Assembly: GCA_963827085.1 (NCBI GenBank)
Contig: CAWGZY010000005.1
Coordinates: 1 to 64,000, forward strand
From: JAGVPT01 sp963827085
GTDB taxonomy: Bacteria; Bacteroidota; Ignavibacteria; UBA10030; UBA8401
Reading direction: 5' to 3'
Length of the DNA: 64,000 nucleotides
This document shows, one piece after another, positions 24,677-33,308 of this stretch (its first letter is position 1; the number at the start of each line of letters is the position of its first letter). Made by a program: the position numbers and the translations under genes. The notes beneath the pieces are model-generated. The model did no database searches. It worked only from the letters and a program-made list of their open reading frames with translations, and was not told the origin of the DNA.

Positions 24677-25411
24677 TCAGTATATTGTTTTGGTTGAGTC
24701 TAAAAGATGTTGAATGCTTAATCTCTTAGATTGGTTTCTATAATATTGAAATAATAATGTATCCCTTGTCGAGAGGCTATCAAATATAAATTTGCCGTGC
24801 TGATCAGTCGCGATAACTCTTTTGGCGCCAACGAGGATAACATTGACTCCTTTGAGACGCCACTGTGTGGGGGCGGAGTCACAAACTATTCCTTCGCAGG
24901 TAAAATAATTATTTATATCGGACTTTGAAATATCAGTAATAATTATTTGCATAGGTGGCTGGGAGATTGGACCGTAGCTTATCACTATTCTCCTCCCAGC
25001 AATGACGGTGTCAGCCAGTTCAAAATCGATGACTGTTAATTGGTTTTCGCGAAGCTTTATATTGCTCAGAACAGCCGTTTTATATCCGATAGTGTCTACA
25101 AGACCGATATCGCTTGCCCGAAAGGTATATGTTCCCGGCAAAATACCCAATATCTGATATTCTCCATCCAAATCAGTCGCTTGCCCGAAAGATGTGTTAG
25201 CGACCAAAATGTTCACGCCGGGCATGGGTTCTTTATTTTTGGCGTCAACGACCTTGCCGACGATTGCCGCACGTCCGTTCAAAGGAATATCGTAATGAGT
25301 TGAGTGAATAATGCCTTTTGACTGTGCGATATCTTGAGTGGTGAAACCTCCAAGCAGAAGTAAGATGGTCAGCAAAGAGATAGCGCGATTAGATTTGTAT
25401 TTTTTTGTCAT
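24677..25411 (-). CDS. Exported carboxypeptidase-regulatory-like protein, copy 1 (C37)
   Basis: A 244-residue exported protein. ATG 25411 is preferred over an upstream TTG in the attC edge; the signal peptide is SLLTILLLLGGFTTQDIAQS. Residues 45-130 form a CarboxypepD_reg/CNA-B-like domain: AAIVGKVVDAKNKEPMPGVN, ILVANTSFGQATDLDGEYQI, LPGTYTFRASDIG, then NQLTVIDFELAD. A second, shorter repeat follows at the C-terminus (LKGVNVILVGAKRVIATDQH). Such domains occur at the N-termini of TonB-dependent receptors; here there is no barrel, so it is a stand-alone periplasmic or surface protein. Identical copy at 46071. Confidence 0.78.
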   Translation of the reverse strand: MTKKYKSNRAISLLTILLLLGGFTTQDIAQSKGIIHSTHYDIPLNGRAAIVGKVVDAKNKEPMPGVNILVANTSFGQATDLDGEYQILGILPGTYTFRASDIGLVDTIGYKTAVLSNIKLRENQLTVIDFELADTVIAGRRIVISYGPISQPPMQIIITDISKSDINNYFTCEGIVCDSAPTQWRLKGVNVILVGAKRVIATDQHGKFIFDSLSTRDTLLFQYYRNQSKRLSIQHLLDSTKTIY

Positions 25412-25437
25412 TGGAGTAATCGAGATGTTTGTTTGCA

Positions 25438-25587
25438 ACCTAACGGACCGCGGCTAAGCTGCGGCGACGTGAAGCCAATTCCATGTAGACTGCACGCGCG
25501 GCAAACGAAGCCATTTCCCTAAATATTTTTTTTTCGTGCGGCGACAAGCTGACGGCTGTTTCCGTCAGCTTGAGCCGCTGGTTAGCC
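25438..25587 (-). repeat. attC-38 (class III)
   Basis: 150 bp. L boxes changed in concert (CCGCGGCTAAGC / GCTTGAGCCGCTGG). Carries the 10-bp AAGCTGACGG/CCGTCAGCTT hairpin. Closes C38; edges match over 13 bp. Confidence 0.95.
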
Positions 25588-25594
25588 AGCACAC

Positions 25595-26056
25595 TTAGTT
25601 TGTTTTTACAGAACTAAAACGAACTTTACCGGGACCTGCGATTGAAATCAACTTAATACTAAGTTCTGAAAATGATGACTTAGACAATAACTGTATCGCA
25701 TTTTCGATCGACTCGATATATCTCGAAGGATAATGGTAAGACTTTCTGAACGATTTATAAGCGTTTTTCGCCGCATTCAATTTTGAAAGATTCATTGGAA
25801 TAGCCGTAAAACTGCCGGTAATGCATTCCAATGGATCGCCATAATCCATAAGAAACATTCTTGCATCTTCGTTTGCTTTGGCAAGAATATCTTCTTTTGT
25901 AACTGACATCAATCCATCCGAATTTGACGGACCGACAACAAGGGAAAAGCTATTTTTATAATTGGTTTCAGCTGTAAGCAGACACAGGAGCCCTTTTATT
26001 GGCTTGCCATCCGCGTGAATTTGAAACTCAATACGATTTGGAATAATTGAGGCCAT
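25595..26056 (-). CDS. Hypothetical protein (C38)
   Basis: A 153-residue soluble protein: an N-terminal beta part (IPNRIEFQIHADGKPIKGLL, NYKNSFSLVVGPSNSDGLMS), a central helical part (NAAKNAYKSFRKSYHYPSRY) and a C-terminal strand ISIAGPGKVRFSSVK. It has no signal peptide. Not recognised. Confidence 0.6.
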   Translation of the reverse strand: MASIIPNRIEFQIHADGKPIKGLLCLLTAETNYKNSFSLVVGPSNSDGLMSVTKEDILAKANEDARMFLMDYGDPLECITGSFTAIPMNLSKLNAAKNAYKSFRKSYHYPSRYIESIENAIQLLSKSSFSELSIKLISIAGPGKVRFSSVKTN

Positions 26057-26076
26057 ATACGAATGTTAATTGTGCT

Positions 26077-26228
26077 GGCTAACGAACCGGAGCTAAGCTG
26101 CGGCGGCGAAGCGCCGCAGCGACGGTAGCCAGTCCGCGCGTGGCAAGTCATGTCCAATAGTAGCTGTTTGTTTCGCGCGTGTTAAATCATCGACGGCTGG
26201 TTCCGTCAGCTTGAGCGACTGGTTAGCC
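26077..26228 (-). repeat. attC-39
   Basis: 152 bp, class I. Closes C39; edges match over 14 bp. Confidence 0.97.
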
Positions 26229-26237
26229 AGCAACCAC

Positions 26238-26894
26238 TTATAGAGTATAGCCGAAAAGAACTCTAAACTGGTTTTCTCTTATTTTTGCCACTGAAAAGAT
26301 ACCAGTTTCTAATTGAGTAATCCCGAACCAACTTTCCAAATTCAAACTGAAATGGTCATAGTTGTAAGACACCCGGACGCCTGCATCACCAGACCATCTT
26401 TTAAACCAACTTGTTACATCTTGTTCATCCCACGAATCATTCGCCGAAGTTGTCTGATAAGCTGAACCAAACCACCGACCGGTAACTTTACAATTATAAT
26501 TTGCTTTAAGTCCAGCACCGAAGGAAATGTTGCCTAATGCATACATTCCTGAAGCACCGCCTTCGAGAGAATTAAACCAAAACTGATCTTGATAACCATT
26601 CGATTGTTTTCTCTTCCCGCCAAACTGATTATATCCAACAAACGGTATTAAGGATACATCTGGAATGATATCCCATTGGTAGGTAAAATTAATAGTTGGC
26701 GTAAATGAGAAGTCGGTTCGATTAGCACTGACAGTTGATACTTCCCAGAAGAGTTGATTGTAACCTCCACCTGCCTCTATGCCGAAACCATTTAAAAGGG
26801 GCTGAGAATAGACTAACCGAGAAGATAGAAAGATAAACATGACAAGTAAAAGCGTTGTCACAAATGAACATGATTGCTGAGACTTGATGCGCAT
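26238..26894 (-). CDS. Outer-membrane beta-barrel protein (C39)
   Basis: A 218-residue protein. AGGAG five bases before ATG 26894 sets the start. The signal peptide is LLLVMFIFLSSRLVYS. The mature chain is a regular series of amphipathic strands (FGIEAGGGYNQLFWEVS, FTPTINFTYQWDIIPDVSLI, SFGAGLKANYNCKVTGRWFG, GVRVSYNYDHFSLNLESWFG) ending in the C-terminal strand ENQFRVLFGYTL. About ten strands; no known ligand. Confidence 0.8.
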   Translation of the reverse strand: MRIKSQQSCSFVTTLLLVMFIFLSSRLVYSQPLLNGFGIEAGGGYNQLFWEVSTVSANRTDFSFTPTINFTYQWDIIPDVSLIPFVGYNQFGGKRKQSNGYQDQFWFNSLEGGASGMYALGNISFGAGLKANYNCKVTGRWFGSAYQTTSANDSWDEQDVTSWFKRWSGDAGVRVSYNYDHFSLNLESWFGITQLETGIFSVAKIRENQFRVLFGYTL

Positions 26895-27004
26895 GGTCAC
26901 TCCTTTGTTAATCGTTATGAGTACAGCGAATTAGGGATGGTGCCATCGTATCAATCTGCTGGATATGTACCTTTCTTTGACATTATGTCTGCTATGCGGT
27001 TGCT

Positions 27005-27156
27005 GGCTAACGGACCGGAGCTAAGCTGCGGCGGCGAAGCGCCGCAGCGACGGTAGCCAGTCCGCGCGTGGCGAGTCATGTCCGATAGTAGCTGGTCGTT
27101 TCGCGCGTGTTAAATCATCGACGGCTGGTTCCGTCAGCTTGAGCGACTGGTTAGGC
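27005..27156 (-). repeat. attC-40
   Basis: 152 bp, class I. Closes C40. Confidence 0.97.
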
Positions 27157-27378
27157 GGCGATAAGTGTAATTTGATAAGAACGCCCTTTCGTACTGACTC
27201 TATTATATTAGAAACTATCTTTAAGAATGCAATACCAAGCTTTTGGTATTATATAAAGCGAGCGTATTTAGTGAATGCGATGTCTGAAAGAGGAGTCGTT
27301 TGTAGAAAAACCAAATGACTGCTTGTAGACCAATTCTTTTAACTCCTCCTTTTTTCTTTGTTACAAATTGCTTTCGCC
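27157..27378 (-). repeat. Gene-less cassette C40, family B
   Basis: TATAAT at 27202-27207; the -35 region reads ATTGCA. Dyad AATACCAA...TTGGTATT is perfect over 8 bp per arm. Confidence 0.72.
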
Positions 27379-27530
27379 GCCTAACGGACTGGAGCTAAGC
27401 TGCGGCGGCGAAGCGCCGCAGCGACGGTAGCCAGTCCGCGCGTGGCGAGTCATGTCCGATAGTAGCTGTTTGTTTCGCGCGTGTTAAATCATCGACGGCT
27501 GGTTCCGTCAGCTTGAGCGACTGGTTAGGC
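27379..27530 (-). repeat. attC-41
   Basis: 152 bp, class I. Closes C41. Confidence 0.97.
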
Positions 27531-27753
27531 GGCGATAAGTGCATGTTGATAAGAATACGCTTTCGTACTGACTGTATTATATTAGAAACTATCTCCAAGA
27601 ATGTAATACCAGGCTTTTGGTATTTGATAAAGTGACCGTATTTAGTAAGTGCGTTGTCTGAAAGAGGAGTCGTTTGTAGAAAAACCGGATGACTGCTTGT
27701 AGACCAATTCTTTTAACTCCTTCTCTTTTTCTTTGTTACAAATTGCTTTAGCC
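27531..27753 (-). repeat. Gene-less cassette C41, family B
   Basis: TATAAT at 27576-27581. In tandem with C40. Confidence 0.72.
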
Positions 27754-27905
27754 GCCTAACGGACCGGAGCTAAGCTGCGGCGGCGAAGCGCCGCAGCGAC
27801 GGAATCCATTCCGCGCGTGGTATGTCCAGTCCAATTGTATCTGTTTGTTGCGCGCGTGCAAAATCGTCGACGGCTGGTTCCGTCAGCTTGAGCGACTGGT
27901 TAGGG
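27754..27905 (-). repeat. attC-42
   Basis: 152 bp, class I. Closes C42; edges match over 13 bp. Confidence 0.97.
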
Positions 27906-27917
27906 CGCATGCGAGTT

Positions 27918-28289
27918 TTAAGTTGACCCAACATCTTCCGCTATAAAAATTAAATTCTTATTTAAGTCGTAGAACCCAAACTCGTTAGTTCCCCAAGGCG
28001 TATTAGGCTTAAAAGCGTTTTGGGTAACTGTACCTCGTTTGACGAATTCCTCAAAGAGAGGTTTTATGTTTTTTACAAAAATTCTAATGACTGAACCACC
28101 AAGCAAGGGATCGTCTTTTGTATCAGCGTGCCATTGCAAATGTACAGTGAGATTCTCTCTGTAAAGGATAGCGTACATTTTATCGGAATAATATACTTCA
28201 AAGCCAGTTTTTTCTTTGTACCAAGCGACATCTCTTTCAATGTCTAAAGAGGGGAGAACCGGGATAATATTTACAAAATCGGTCTTCAT
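27918..28289 (-). CDS. Bleomycin-resistance-like VOC protein (C42)
   Basis: A 123-residue VOC protein without obvious metal ligands in the first half. It has the two-repeat order of bleomycin-binding and related proteins: IIPVLPSLDIERDVAWYKEK, GFEVYYSDKMYAILYRENLT, VHLQWHADTKDDPLLGGSVI, NTPWGTNEFGFYDLNKNLIF. The 'P-W-G-x-x-E-F-x-x-x-D-x-x-x-N-x-I-x-F' tail is typical of drug-binding VOC proteins, so antibiotic sequestration is possible but untested. Confidence 0.82.
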   Translation of the reverse strand: MKTDFVNIIPVLPSLDIERDVAWYKEKTGFEVYYSDKMYAILYRENLTVHLQWHADTKDDPLLGGSVIRIFVKNIKPLFEEFVKRGTVTQNAFKPNTPWGTNEFGFYDLNKNLIFIAEDVGST

Positions 28290-28343
28290 GTCTCAAAATG
28301 GCTTTGTGTTTAAATCAATGTCTAGATAAAGTCATTTCATGCG

Positions 28344-28487
28344 CCCTAACGGACCGGAGCTAAGCTGCGGCGGCGAAGCGACGGTAGCCAGTCCGCGCGT
28401 GGCGAGTCATGTCCAATAGTAGCTGGTTGTTTCGCGCGTGTTAAATCATCGACGGCTGGTTCCGTCAGCTTGAGCGACTGGTTAGGC
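28344..28487 (-). repeat. attC-43 (8-bp deletion)
   Basis: 144 bp. Class I, but 8 bp shorter, with one arm of the central hairpin (CGCCGCAG) missing. Closes C43; edges match over 11 bp. Confidence 0.95.
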
Positions 28488-28580
28488 GGCTTGGGGTACA
28501 CTTTGTTCACCGCGCGAAATTATTTAATGCAATGGCACTTTTACAATTGGGGCAAAACTTTTCTTTGACTTATTGCTTAG

Positions 28581-28913
28581 TTAAAGTTGAGCTTTCTTAC
28601 CGCATTCTGGGCAAGTAAATTTTCTCTTGCTTCGCTCTTCCTCATCTAAATCTAATTCTTCTCCACAGGACGGACACTTAACTTGTTCAGGCAACATGTC
28701 TCTATGTTTTGTTTCATGAACGTTTGACATGTTGGATGAATCGGTAGATGGGGTAAGTCCTATTCGATTCGTTAATTGCGCTTCAATCCTTTTTAAAATT
28801 CTAATTATTTCGTTGATTTTCCAGTACCAGGCATTGAATTCTCTCAGAATAAGGAAAATTAGAAACAATATGATTGCAACACCGATTAATGATGAAATAA
28901 AATTGTCAGTCAT
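28581..28913 (-). CDS. Membrane-anchored zinc-ribbon protein (C43)
   Basis: A 110-residue protein: one membrane helix (SLIGVAIILFLIFLIL), a coiled-coil-like linker (WYWKINEIIRILKRIEAQLT), a Ser/Asn-rich stretch, and a C-terminal zinc ribbon (CPSCGEELDLDEEE ... CPECGKKAQL). The order anchor, linker, ribbon suggests a cytoplasmic nucleic-acid or protein sensor. 28488-28580 shows no gene. Confidence 0.72.
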   Translation of the reverse strand: MTDNFISSLIGVAIILFLIFLILREFNAWYWKINEIIRILKRIEAQLTNRIGLTPSTDSSNMSNVHETKHRDMLPEQVKCPSCGEELDLDEEERSKRKFTCPECGKKAQL

Positions 28914-28948
28914 AATTCATGATTCTCCAAAATAAAGTGTTTCCAGCC

Positions 28949-29101
28949 GCCTAACGAACCGGAGCTAAGCTGCGGCGGCGAACAGCCGCCGCAAAGTAGC
29001 TCGTTGCGCGGACGTTCCAATCAGAAACTCCTAATCCAGTCCAACACCGCGCGGCGAAATCGTCGACGGCTGGTTCCGTCAGCTTGAGCGATTGGTTAGG
29101 C
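28949..29101 (-). repeat. attC-44 (class II)
   Basis: 153 bp. Closes C44; edges match over 16 bp (GTTAGGCGGCTTTCCC). R'' supplies the stop of the C44 antitoxin. One change (GATTGG for GACTGG) next to R''. Confidence 0.96.
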
Positions 29102-29392
29102 GGCTTTCCCTTTACCGCGATGGAGAGTTGTTTGTTCCCGCACTTTGTCCGCGAGTAGTATCTTTAACATCGATTGATAAGGAACATCTTGTTTATTCGC
29201 CAATACCCTTATCTCTTCAATCAATGATTCCGGTAACCGTATAGAAATAATTCGGCTTGTTGCCTTTAAATTTGGAAAGCGAACAGGCTTTGCCTTACTC
29301 CAATCCAAATAGTCAGTAGAGTCATTCTTTGACCAGAAATTCCTCTCCTCTGTCTCAGATTTAAATTTTGGTATACTTTTCTTTTTGTTCAT
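29096..29392 (-). CDS. brnA: BrnA/CopG-type antitoxin (C44)
   Basis: A 98-residue antitoxin overlapping the BrnT end by 32 bp. The N-terminal IPKFKSETEERNFWSKNDST is the BrnA toxin-binding arm; RIISIRLPESLIEEIRVLAN and DVPYQSMLKILLADKVREQ form the ribbon-helix-helix DNA-binding part. The stop TAA lies in the R'' box. About 60% like the C76 antitoxin by eye. Confidence 0.85.
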   Translation of the reverse strand: MNKKKSIPKFKSETEERNFWSKNDSTDYLDWSKAKPVRFPNLKATSRIISIRLPESLIEEIRVLANKQDVPYQSMLKILLADKVREQTTLHRGKGKAA

Positions 29393-29675
29393 TATAGTTA
29401 TTCCTTTCTTTTCTGCTCATTTCCCGTGCCGAGATGACTCTGATTTTCTCTTTTCGAATTGTGAAGGAGATAAATAGCAATCGGTCTTTGTTAGTGTGGC
29501 CCAGTGCATGATATCTTTCTTCCTTTTCAGAATGTTTTAAATCAGGAAGAATGAAAAGAGGTTCATTAAAGAAAACATCTTCACATTCCTGCCATAAAAC
29601 TTTATGTTTAGCCCAATTCTTAGTTTGGTTAGCCTGATCCCACTCAAAACTGATAATTTCCAAGTTTAAATTCAT
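29361..29675 (-). CDS. brnT: BrnT toxin (C44)
   Basis: A 104-residue RNase toxin: IISFEWDQANQTKNWAKHKV (FxWDxxKNxxNxxKH-type), CEDVFFNEPLFILPDLKHSE, EERYHALGHTNKDRLLFISF, KIRVISAREMSRKERNNY. The RxISAR...ER..Y residues are those expected at the BrnT active site. ATG 29675 (M13 of the longest frame) is chosen because the -10 box ends 8 bp upstream. Confidence 0.88.
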   Translation of the reverse strand: MNLNLEIISFEWDQANQTKNWAKHKVLWQECEDVFFNEPLFILPDLKHSEKEERYHALGHTNKDRLLFISFTIRKEKIRVISAREMSRKERNNYNEQKEKYTKI

Positions 29676-29711
29676 ATATATTGAATATATACCTTTTTTA
29701 TCAAAAAGCAA
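29676..29711 (-). promoter_or_regulatory. Promoter and operator, C44 BrnT/BrnA
   Basis: Minus strand: TTGCTT (29711-29706), 16-bp spacer, TATATT (29689-29684). The perfect dyad ATATATT-C-AATATAT (29690-29676) covers the -10 box and abuts the start codon. Confidence 0.6.
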
Positions 29712-29733
29712 CTTCCGTAAAAGGGGGAAAGCC

Positions 29734-29885
29734 GCCTAACGAACCGGAGCTAAGCTGCGGCGGCGAAGCGCCGCAGCGACGGAATCCATTCCGCGCGTGG
29801 CACGTCATGTCCAATAGTAGCTGGTTGTTTCGCGCGTGTTAAATCACCAACGGCTGGTTCCGTCAGCTTGAGCGACTGGTTAGGT
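29734..29885 (-). repeat. attC-45
   Basis: 152 bp, class I. Closes C45. Confidence 0.97.
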
Positions 29886-30137
29886 GGCAAAGTCAGTTGG
29901 TTAACCTGCATGTAGCTTCGCACTAAGAATGCTTCGTTTTTGATTTTGCTTATAAACATAGCTCCCAACTATGATTGCCTGGTAAGTTTCCCGTACGAGA
30001 TGTTACCATTTTCTTGCTACGATTGCAATTAGAATATCCAACTGCTGATAGACTCCATCTTTTAAAAACCAGATTGATAGACACAACTTGAAAGATCGAA
30101 ACTATTTCTCTCTTTGCGAACCTAAGTTTTTTTTGCC
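29886..30137 (-). repeat. Gene-less cassette C45, family A
   Basis: -35 TTGCAA 30023-30028, -10 TAACAT 30000-30005 (a T-to-A change from TATCAT), spacer 17 bp; right half R1. Confidence 0.73.
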
Positions 30138-30289
30138 ACCTAACGGACCGGAGCTAAGCTGCGGCGGCGAACAGCCGCCGCAAGGTAGCCAGTTGCGCGG
30201 ACGTTCCGATCAGATGTGCTAAATCCGTCCAACAACGCGCGGCGAAATCGTCGACGGCTGGTTCCGTCAGCTTGAGCGACTGGTTAGGC
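30138..30289 (-). repeat. attC-46 (class II)
   Basis: 152 bp. Closes C46; edges match over 13 bp. Confidence 0.96.
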
Positions 30290-30359
30290 CGCAGCCTTGA
30301 TTAATCTTTTGTTTGTGTGTTGTGGAGAGTCCACTGCCATTTCGAGGTATCCCCAAGGC

Positions 30360-30581
30360 TTAGGATTGGAATTCTTTACTTGAGAGTTGTGATTGCCTTA
30401 TGATCGATTTTAATGTTCCAAGTGCAATCTCTTTGTGGTTCGGTACTGGGATTGTAATTGTTGAAATGCCAGTCTTCTTTTGCATGATAATATGACTACC
30501 CCGCTGACGAACATTCTGAAAACCGTGCTCTGCCAGTATCTTACAGACCTCTTTTCCGGAGAGTACCTTCGGTCTAGGCAA
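30360..30581 (-). CDS. hicA: HicA-family mRNA interferase toxin (C46)
   Basis: A 73-residue HicA toxin with double-stranded-RNA-binding-like fold: PKVLSGKEVCKILAEHGF, then VRQRGSHIIMQKK with the catalytic His of G-S-H, then ISTITIPVPNHKEIALGTLK. I place the start at TTG 30581 (MPRPKVLSG), overlapping the HicB stop by 8 bp; a TTG four codons upstream is the alternative. It lies 3' of HicB, the less common order for this system. 30290-30359 is non-coding. Confidence 0.88.
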   Translation of the reverse strand: MPRPKVLSGKEVCKILAEHGFQNVRQRGSHIIMQKKTGISTITIPVPNHKEIALGTLKSIIRQSQLSSKEFQS

Positions 30582-30801
30582 CAGCGACCTCAAGTCGGGT
30601 CACAAATACTTCGTCGTGTAATCGTTCACGAATTTCTTGTTTAGAGGCGGTCTCGAAGAACAATTCTATTGCTTCTTGGAGGTTGTTCCGGGCATCCTCG
30701 ACGGTTTTTCCTTGGCTGGCAATGTCGAGTTCGGGGCATAGGGCAACATACATGTTTTCCTCTCGCTCAATCACAGCCGTAAACTGGTGTTTTTTTTGCA
30801 T
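30574..30801 (-). CDS. hicB: HicB-family antitoxin (C46)
   Basis: A 75-residue HicB antitoxin with the partial RNase H-like fold: FTAVIEREENMYVALCPELD, IASQGKTVEDARNNLQEAIE, LFFETASKQEIRER. It has no C-terminal DNA-binding domain in this short form. AGGAG precedes ATG 30801. Upstream, TACATGTA and TATAGA suggest a promoter at about 30810-30840. Confidence 0.88.
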   Translation of the reverse strand: MQKKHQFTAVIEREENMYVALCPELDIASQGKTVEDARNNLQEAIELFFETASKQEIRERLHDEVFVTRLEVAVA

Positions 30802-30924
30802 CCTATGTGCTCCTTTTTCTATAAGATTACATGTAGTGTACCAAATTTAAGGATGGAAAACAAACTGCAGGGGACTGAATACAGCTTGTTTGCAATAACT
30901 TGAGGGATAGCGCAATGTGCTGCG

Positions 30925-31076
30925 GCCTAACGGATCGGAGCTAAGCTGCGGCGGCGAAGCGCCGCAGCGACGGTAGCCTGTCCGCGCGTGGCGAGTCATG
31001 TCCGATAGTAGCTATTTGTTTCGCGCGTGTTAAATCACCAACGGCTGGTTCCGTCAGCTTGAGCGACTGGTTAGGT
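30925..31076 (-). repeat. attC-47
   Basis: 152 bp, class I (GGATCGGAGC at the left edge). Closes C47. Confidence 0.97.
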
Positions 31077-31329
31077 GGCAAAGTCAGTTGGTTAACCTGC
31101 ATACAGCTTCGCACTAAGACTGTTTCGTTTTTGATTTTGCTTATAAACATAGCTCCCAACTATGATTGCCTGGTAAGTTTCCCGTACGAGATGATACCAC
31201 TTTCTCGGAGATTTTGCAATTAGAAAATCTGACTGCTTGTAGACTCATCTTTTTGGAGCTCAAATCAAAGAACAAAACTTGAATTACTGAAACTGTTTCT
31301 TTCTTGGGCAACCTAAGTTTTTCTTTGCC
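31077..31329 (-). repeat. Gene-less cassette C47, family A
   Basis: -35 TTGCAA 31214-31219, -10 TATCAT 31191-31196; core and right half as in C17 (R2). Confidence 0.75.
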
Positions 31330-31481
31330 ACCTAACGGACCGGAGCTAAGCTGCGGCGGCGAAGCGCCGCGGCGACGGAATCCAGTCCGCGCGAGCTAAG
31401 TCCTGTCCAATAGTAGCTGGTTGTTTCGCGCGTGTTAAATCATCGACGGCTGGTTCCGTCAGCTTGAGCGACTGGTTAGGT
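31330..31481 (-). repeat. attC-48
   Basis: 152 bp, class I. Closes C48. Confidence 0.97.
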
Positions 31482-31735
31482 GGCAAAGTCAGTTGGTTAA
31501 CCTGCATACAGCTTCGCACTAAGAATGCTTCGTATTTGATTTTGCTTATAAACATAGCTCCCAACTATGATTGCCAGGAAAGCTCTCCGTACCAGATAAT
31601 ATCGTTTTATTGCAGTTATTGCAATTAGAAAATCTCACTGCTTATAGATTCGTATCTTTGGAAACTTGAATCAAAAAACAAAACTTGAATTATTGAAACT
31701 GTTTCTTTCTTAGATAATCTAAGCTTTTCTTTGCC
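31482..31735 (-). repeat. Gene-less cassette C48, family A
   Basis: -35 TTGCAA 31619-31624, -10 TATTAT 31596-31601; right half R3. In tandem with C47. Confidence 0.75.
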
Positions 31736-31887
31736 ACCTAACGGACCGGAGCTAAGCTGCGGCGGCGAAGCGCCGCAGCGACGGTAGCCAGTCCGCGCGT
31801 GGCGAGTCATGTCCGATAGTAACTGGTTGTTTCGCGCGTGTTAAATCATCGACGGCTGGTTCCGTCAGCTTGAGCGACTGGTTAGGT
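31736..31887 (-). repeat. attC-49
   Basis: 152 bp, class I. Closes C49; edges match over 13 bp. Confidence 0.97.
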
Positions 31888-31898
31888 GCACAGCGGTC

Positions 31899-31942
31899 TT
31901 GCTTTATCATGTAAATGATATTATATTGATACAAAAAAGGAG
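31899..31942 (+). promoter_or_regulatory. Promoter, operator and SD, C49 TA module
   Basis: TTGCTT (31899-31904), 17-bp spacer, TATATT (31922-31927). The spacer holds the dyad ATCAT-GTAA-ATGAT. AAGGAG (31937-31942) lies 7 bases before the antitoxin ATG. Confidence 0.72.
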
Positions 31943-31949
31943 CTAAACA

Positions 31950-32222
31950 ATGCCAACAATCAGACCAATTTCTGATTTGAGAAACAAATCGAACGAAATT
32001 TCAAATTTCGTTCATAGTTCTAGTGAACCTATTTTTATCACCAAGAATGGTGAAGGTGATATGGTTGTTATGTCTATTGCTCAATATAGCCAACTGCAGA
32101 AAAAACTTGAACTCTATTCTAAGCTGGCAGTGGCTGAATCTCAGCGAGTTGCCGGAGATAAAGGGCGGCCGCTTGGTAAGATTATGAAAGACATTAGAAA
32201 GCAAATTCGTGCCAAAGCCTAA
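31950..32222 (+). CDS. Phd/YefM-family antitoxin (C49)
   Basis: A 90-residue antitoxin: MPTIRPISDLRNKSNEISNF, EPIFITKNGEGDMVVMSIAQ. It aligns along its length with the C36 antitoxin, including 'T-K-N-G-E-G-D-x-V-V-M'. It overlaps the toxin by 14 bp. Opposite to the array, with its own promoter and a proper SD. Confidence 0.9.
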   Translation: MPTIRPISDLRNKSNEISNFVHSSSEPIFITKNGEGDMVVMSIAQYSQLQKKLELYSKLAVAESQRVAGDKGRPLGKIMKDIRKQIRAKA

Positions 32223-32517
32223 ATATCGTGTTCGCTTATTAACTGCTGCCGAGCAAGATTTCAAAGAGATCATAGATTACATTTTAGCAGACAACGCTAC
32301 GGCCGCACTTTCTATCGCTGATAAAATAGAAACCAATTTAGAGTACCTCGAAAACAATCCGCAATTGGGTCGCATTCCTAATGATGACGAACTACTTCGA
32401 TTGGGCTATCGTTATCTTGTTGTTTTAGATTATTTGATATTTTATAAAATCGAAGGTAGTACAATTTTTGTTTACCGCATCTTGCACGGTGCCCGCAATT
32501 ACAAATCATTACTTTGA
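32209..32517 (+). CDS. RelE/ParE-family toxin (C49)
   Basis: A 102-residue toxin from GTG 32209: YRVRLLTAAEQDFKEIIDYI, YLENNPQLGRIPNDDELLRL, GYRYLVVLDYLIFYKIEGST, VYRILHGARNYKSLL. Same family as the C36 toxin. The terminal RxLHGARNY is the region that carries catalytic or ribosome-contacting residues in RelE proteins. Confidence 0.88.
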   Translation: MPKPKYRVRLLTAAEQDFKEIIDYILADNATAALSIADKIETNLEYLENNPQLGRIPNDDELLRLGYRYLVVLDYLIFYKIEGSTIFVYRILHGARNYKSLL

Positions 32518-32534
32518 CAATATTTCTTCTGTGC

Positions 32535-32686
32535 ACCTAACGGACCGGAGCTAAGCTGCGGCGACGAAGTGCCGCAGCGACGGAATCCAGTCCGCGCGAG
32601 GCAAGTCATGTCCGATAGTAGCTGGTAGTTTCGCGCGAGCAAAATCATCGACGGCTGGTTCCGTCAGCTTGAGCGACTGGTTAGCC
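32535..32686 (-). repeat. attC-50
   Basis: 152 bp, class I (GACGAAGTGC, GAGGCAAGTC). Closes C50; edges match over 13 bp. Same sequence as attC-88 apart from the R' edge. Confidence 0.97.
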
Positions 32687-32701
32687 AGCGCACCGAATTG
32701 A

Positions 32702-33292
32702 TTAACGAGTATGAGTAATTTTACCTTGATTATTTTTATCCAAAGAGATTGATTGAGAGTTCACATTAAATAGACACGTCCAATTTTTAACCCCTAAGCC
32801 ATGTGCATCATCCCAGCCGCCAATTGACAAAAGAAAGGACTTTGAGCTTGGTAACCACCGTATCAATTGAGCTATGCTATGATCAAGTCGAGGAACTTGA
32901 TGAAGATGCTCCGTTCTTGTTAAAAACTTCAGGGCCTTTTCGTAGATTTCAACATTTTTGATCTCGGAGTATTGTATTCCTTTAATTCGTTTGAAAAGTA
33001 TTATTGTGCGGAAATCACTTACAACCTCAAAATTTGCCGCTATCCAGTTTTCATCGGGAGAGAAAAAATATTTCGTACCAAGAACAGTGGCAGAGTCAAG
33101 CATAAATTTCTGTGTTGTATCTTCTTGAGAAACCAACCAGACATCCATGCAGATGCACGAATCGTCATCTGCATATTGAAGTTCAATATCTCCTTTTGGT
33201 GACAATTCTGTATCCAGAACTTCAATTGATCTCTGGCCAAAGAGCCCTTGAAGAATGATGAAATCAAGAGTAATAATGATGATGTAACGCAT
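32702..33292 (-). CDS. Exported hypothetical protein, copy 1 (C50)
   Basis: A 196-residue protein with N-terminal signal MRYIIIITLDFIILQGLFGQ. The mature part is strand-rich with W motifs: SPDENWIAANFEVVSDFRTI, HSIAQLIRWLPSSKSFLLSI, GGWDDAHGLGVKNWTCLFNV. Phrases such as 'S-P-D-E-N-W-I-A' resemble blades of exported WD40/TolB-like propellers, but only about three blades fit. A second copy is at 56055. Confidence 0.68.
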   Translation of the reverse strand: MRYIIIITLDFIILQGLFGQRSIEVLDTELSPKGDIELQYADDDSCICMDVWLVSQEDTTQKFMLDSATVLGTKYFFSPDENWIAANFEVVSDFRTIILFKRIKGIQYSEIKNVEIYEKALKFLTRTEHLHQVPRLDHSIAQLIRWLPSSKSFLLSIGGWDDAHGLGVKNWTCLFNVNSQSISLDKNNQGKITHTR

Positions 33293-33308
33293 GATTTCCT
33301 TTTGCGCT

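Noticed and set aside
25040..25303. Plus-strand 87-residue frame, repeated at 46434
   Set aside because: Antisense to the carboxypeptidase-regulatory-like gene; it recurs only because the cassette is duplicated.
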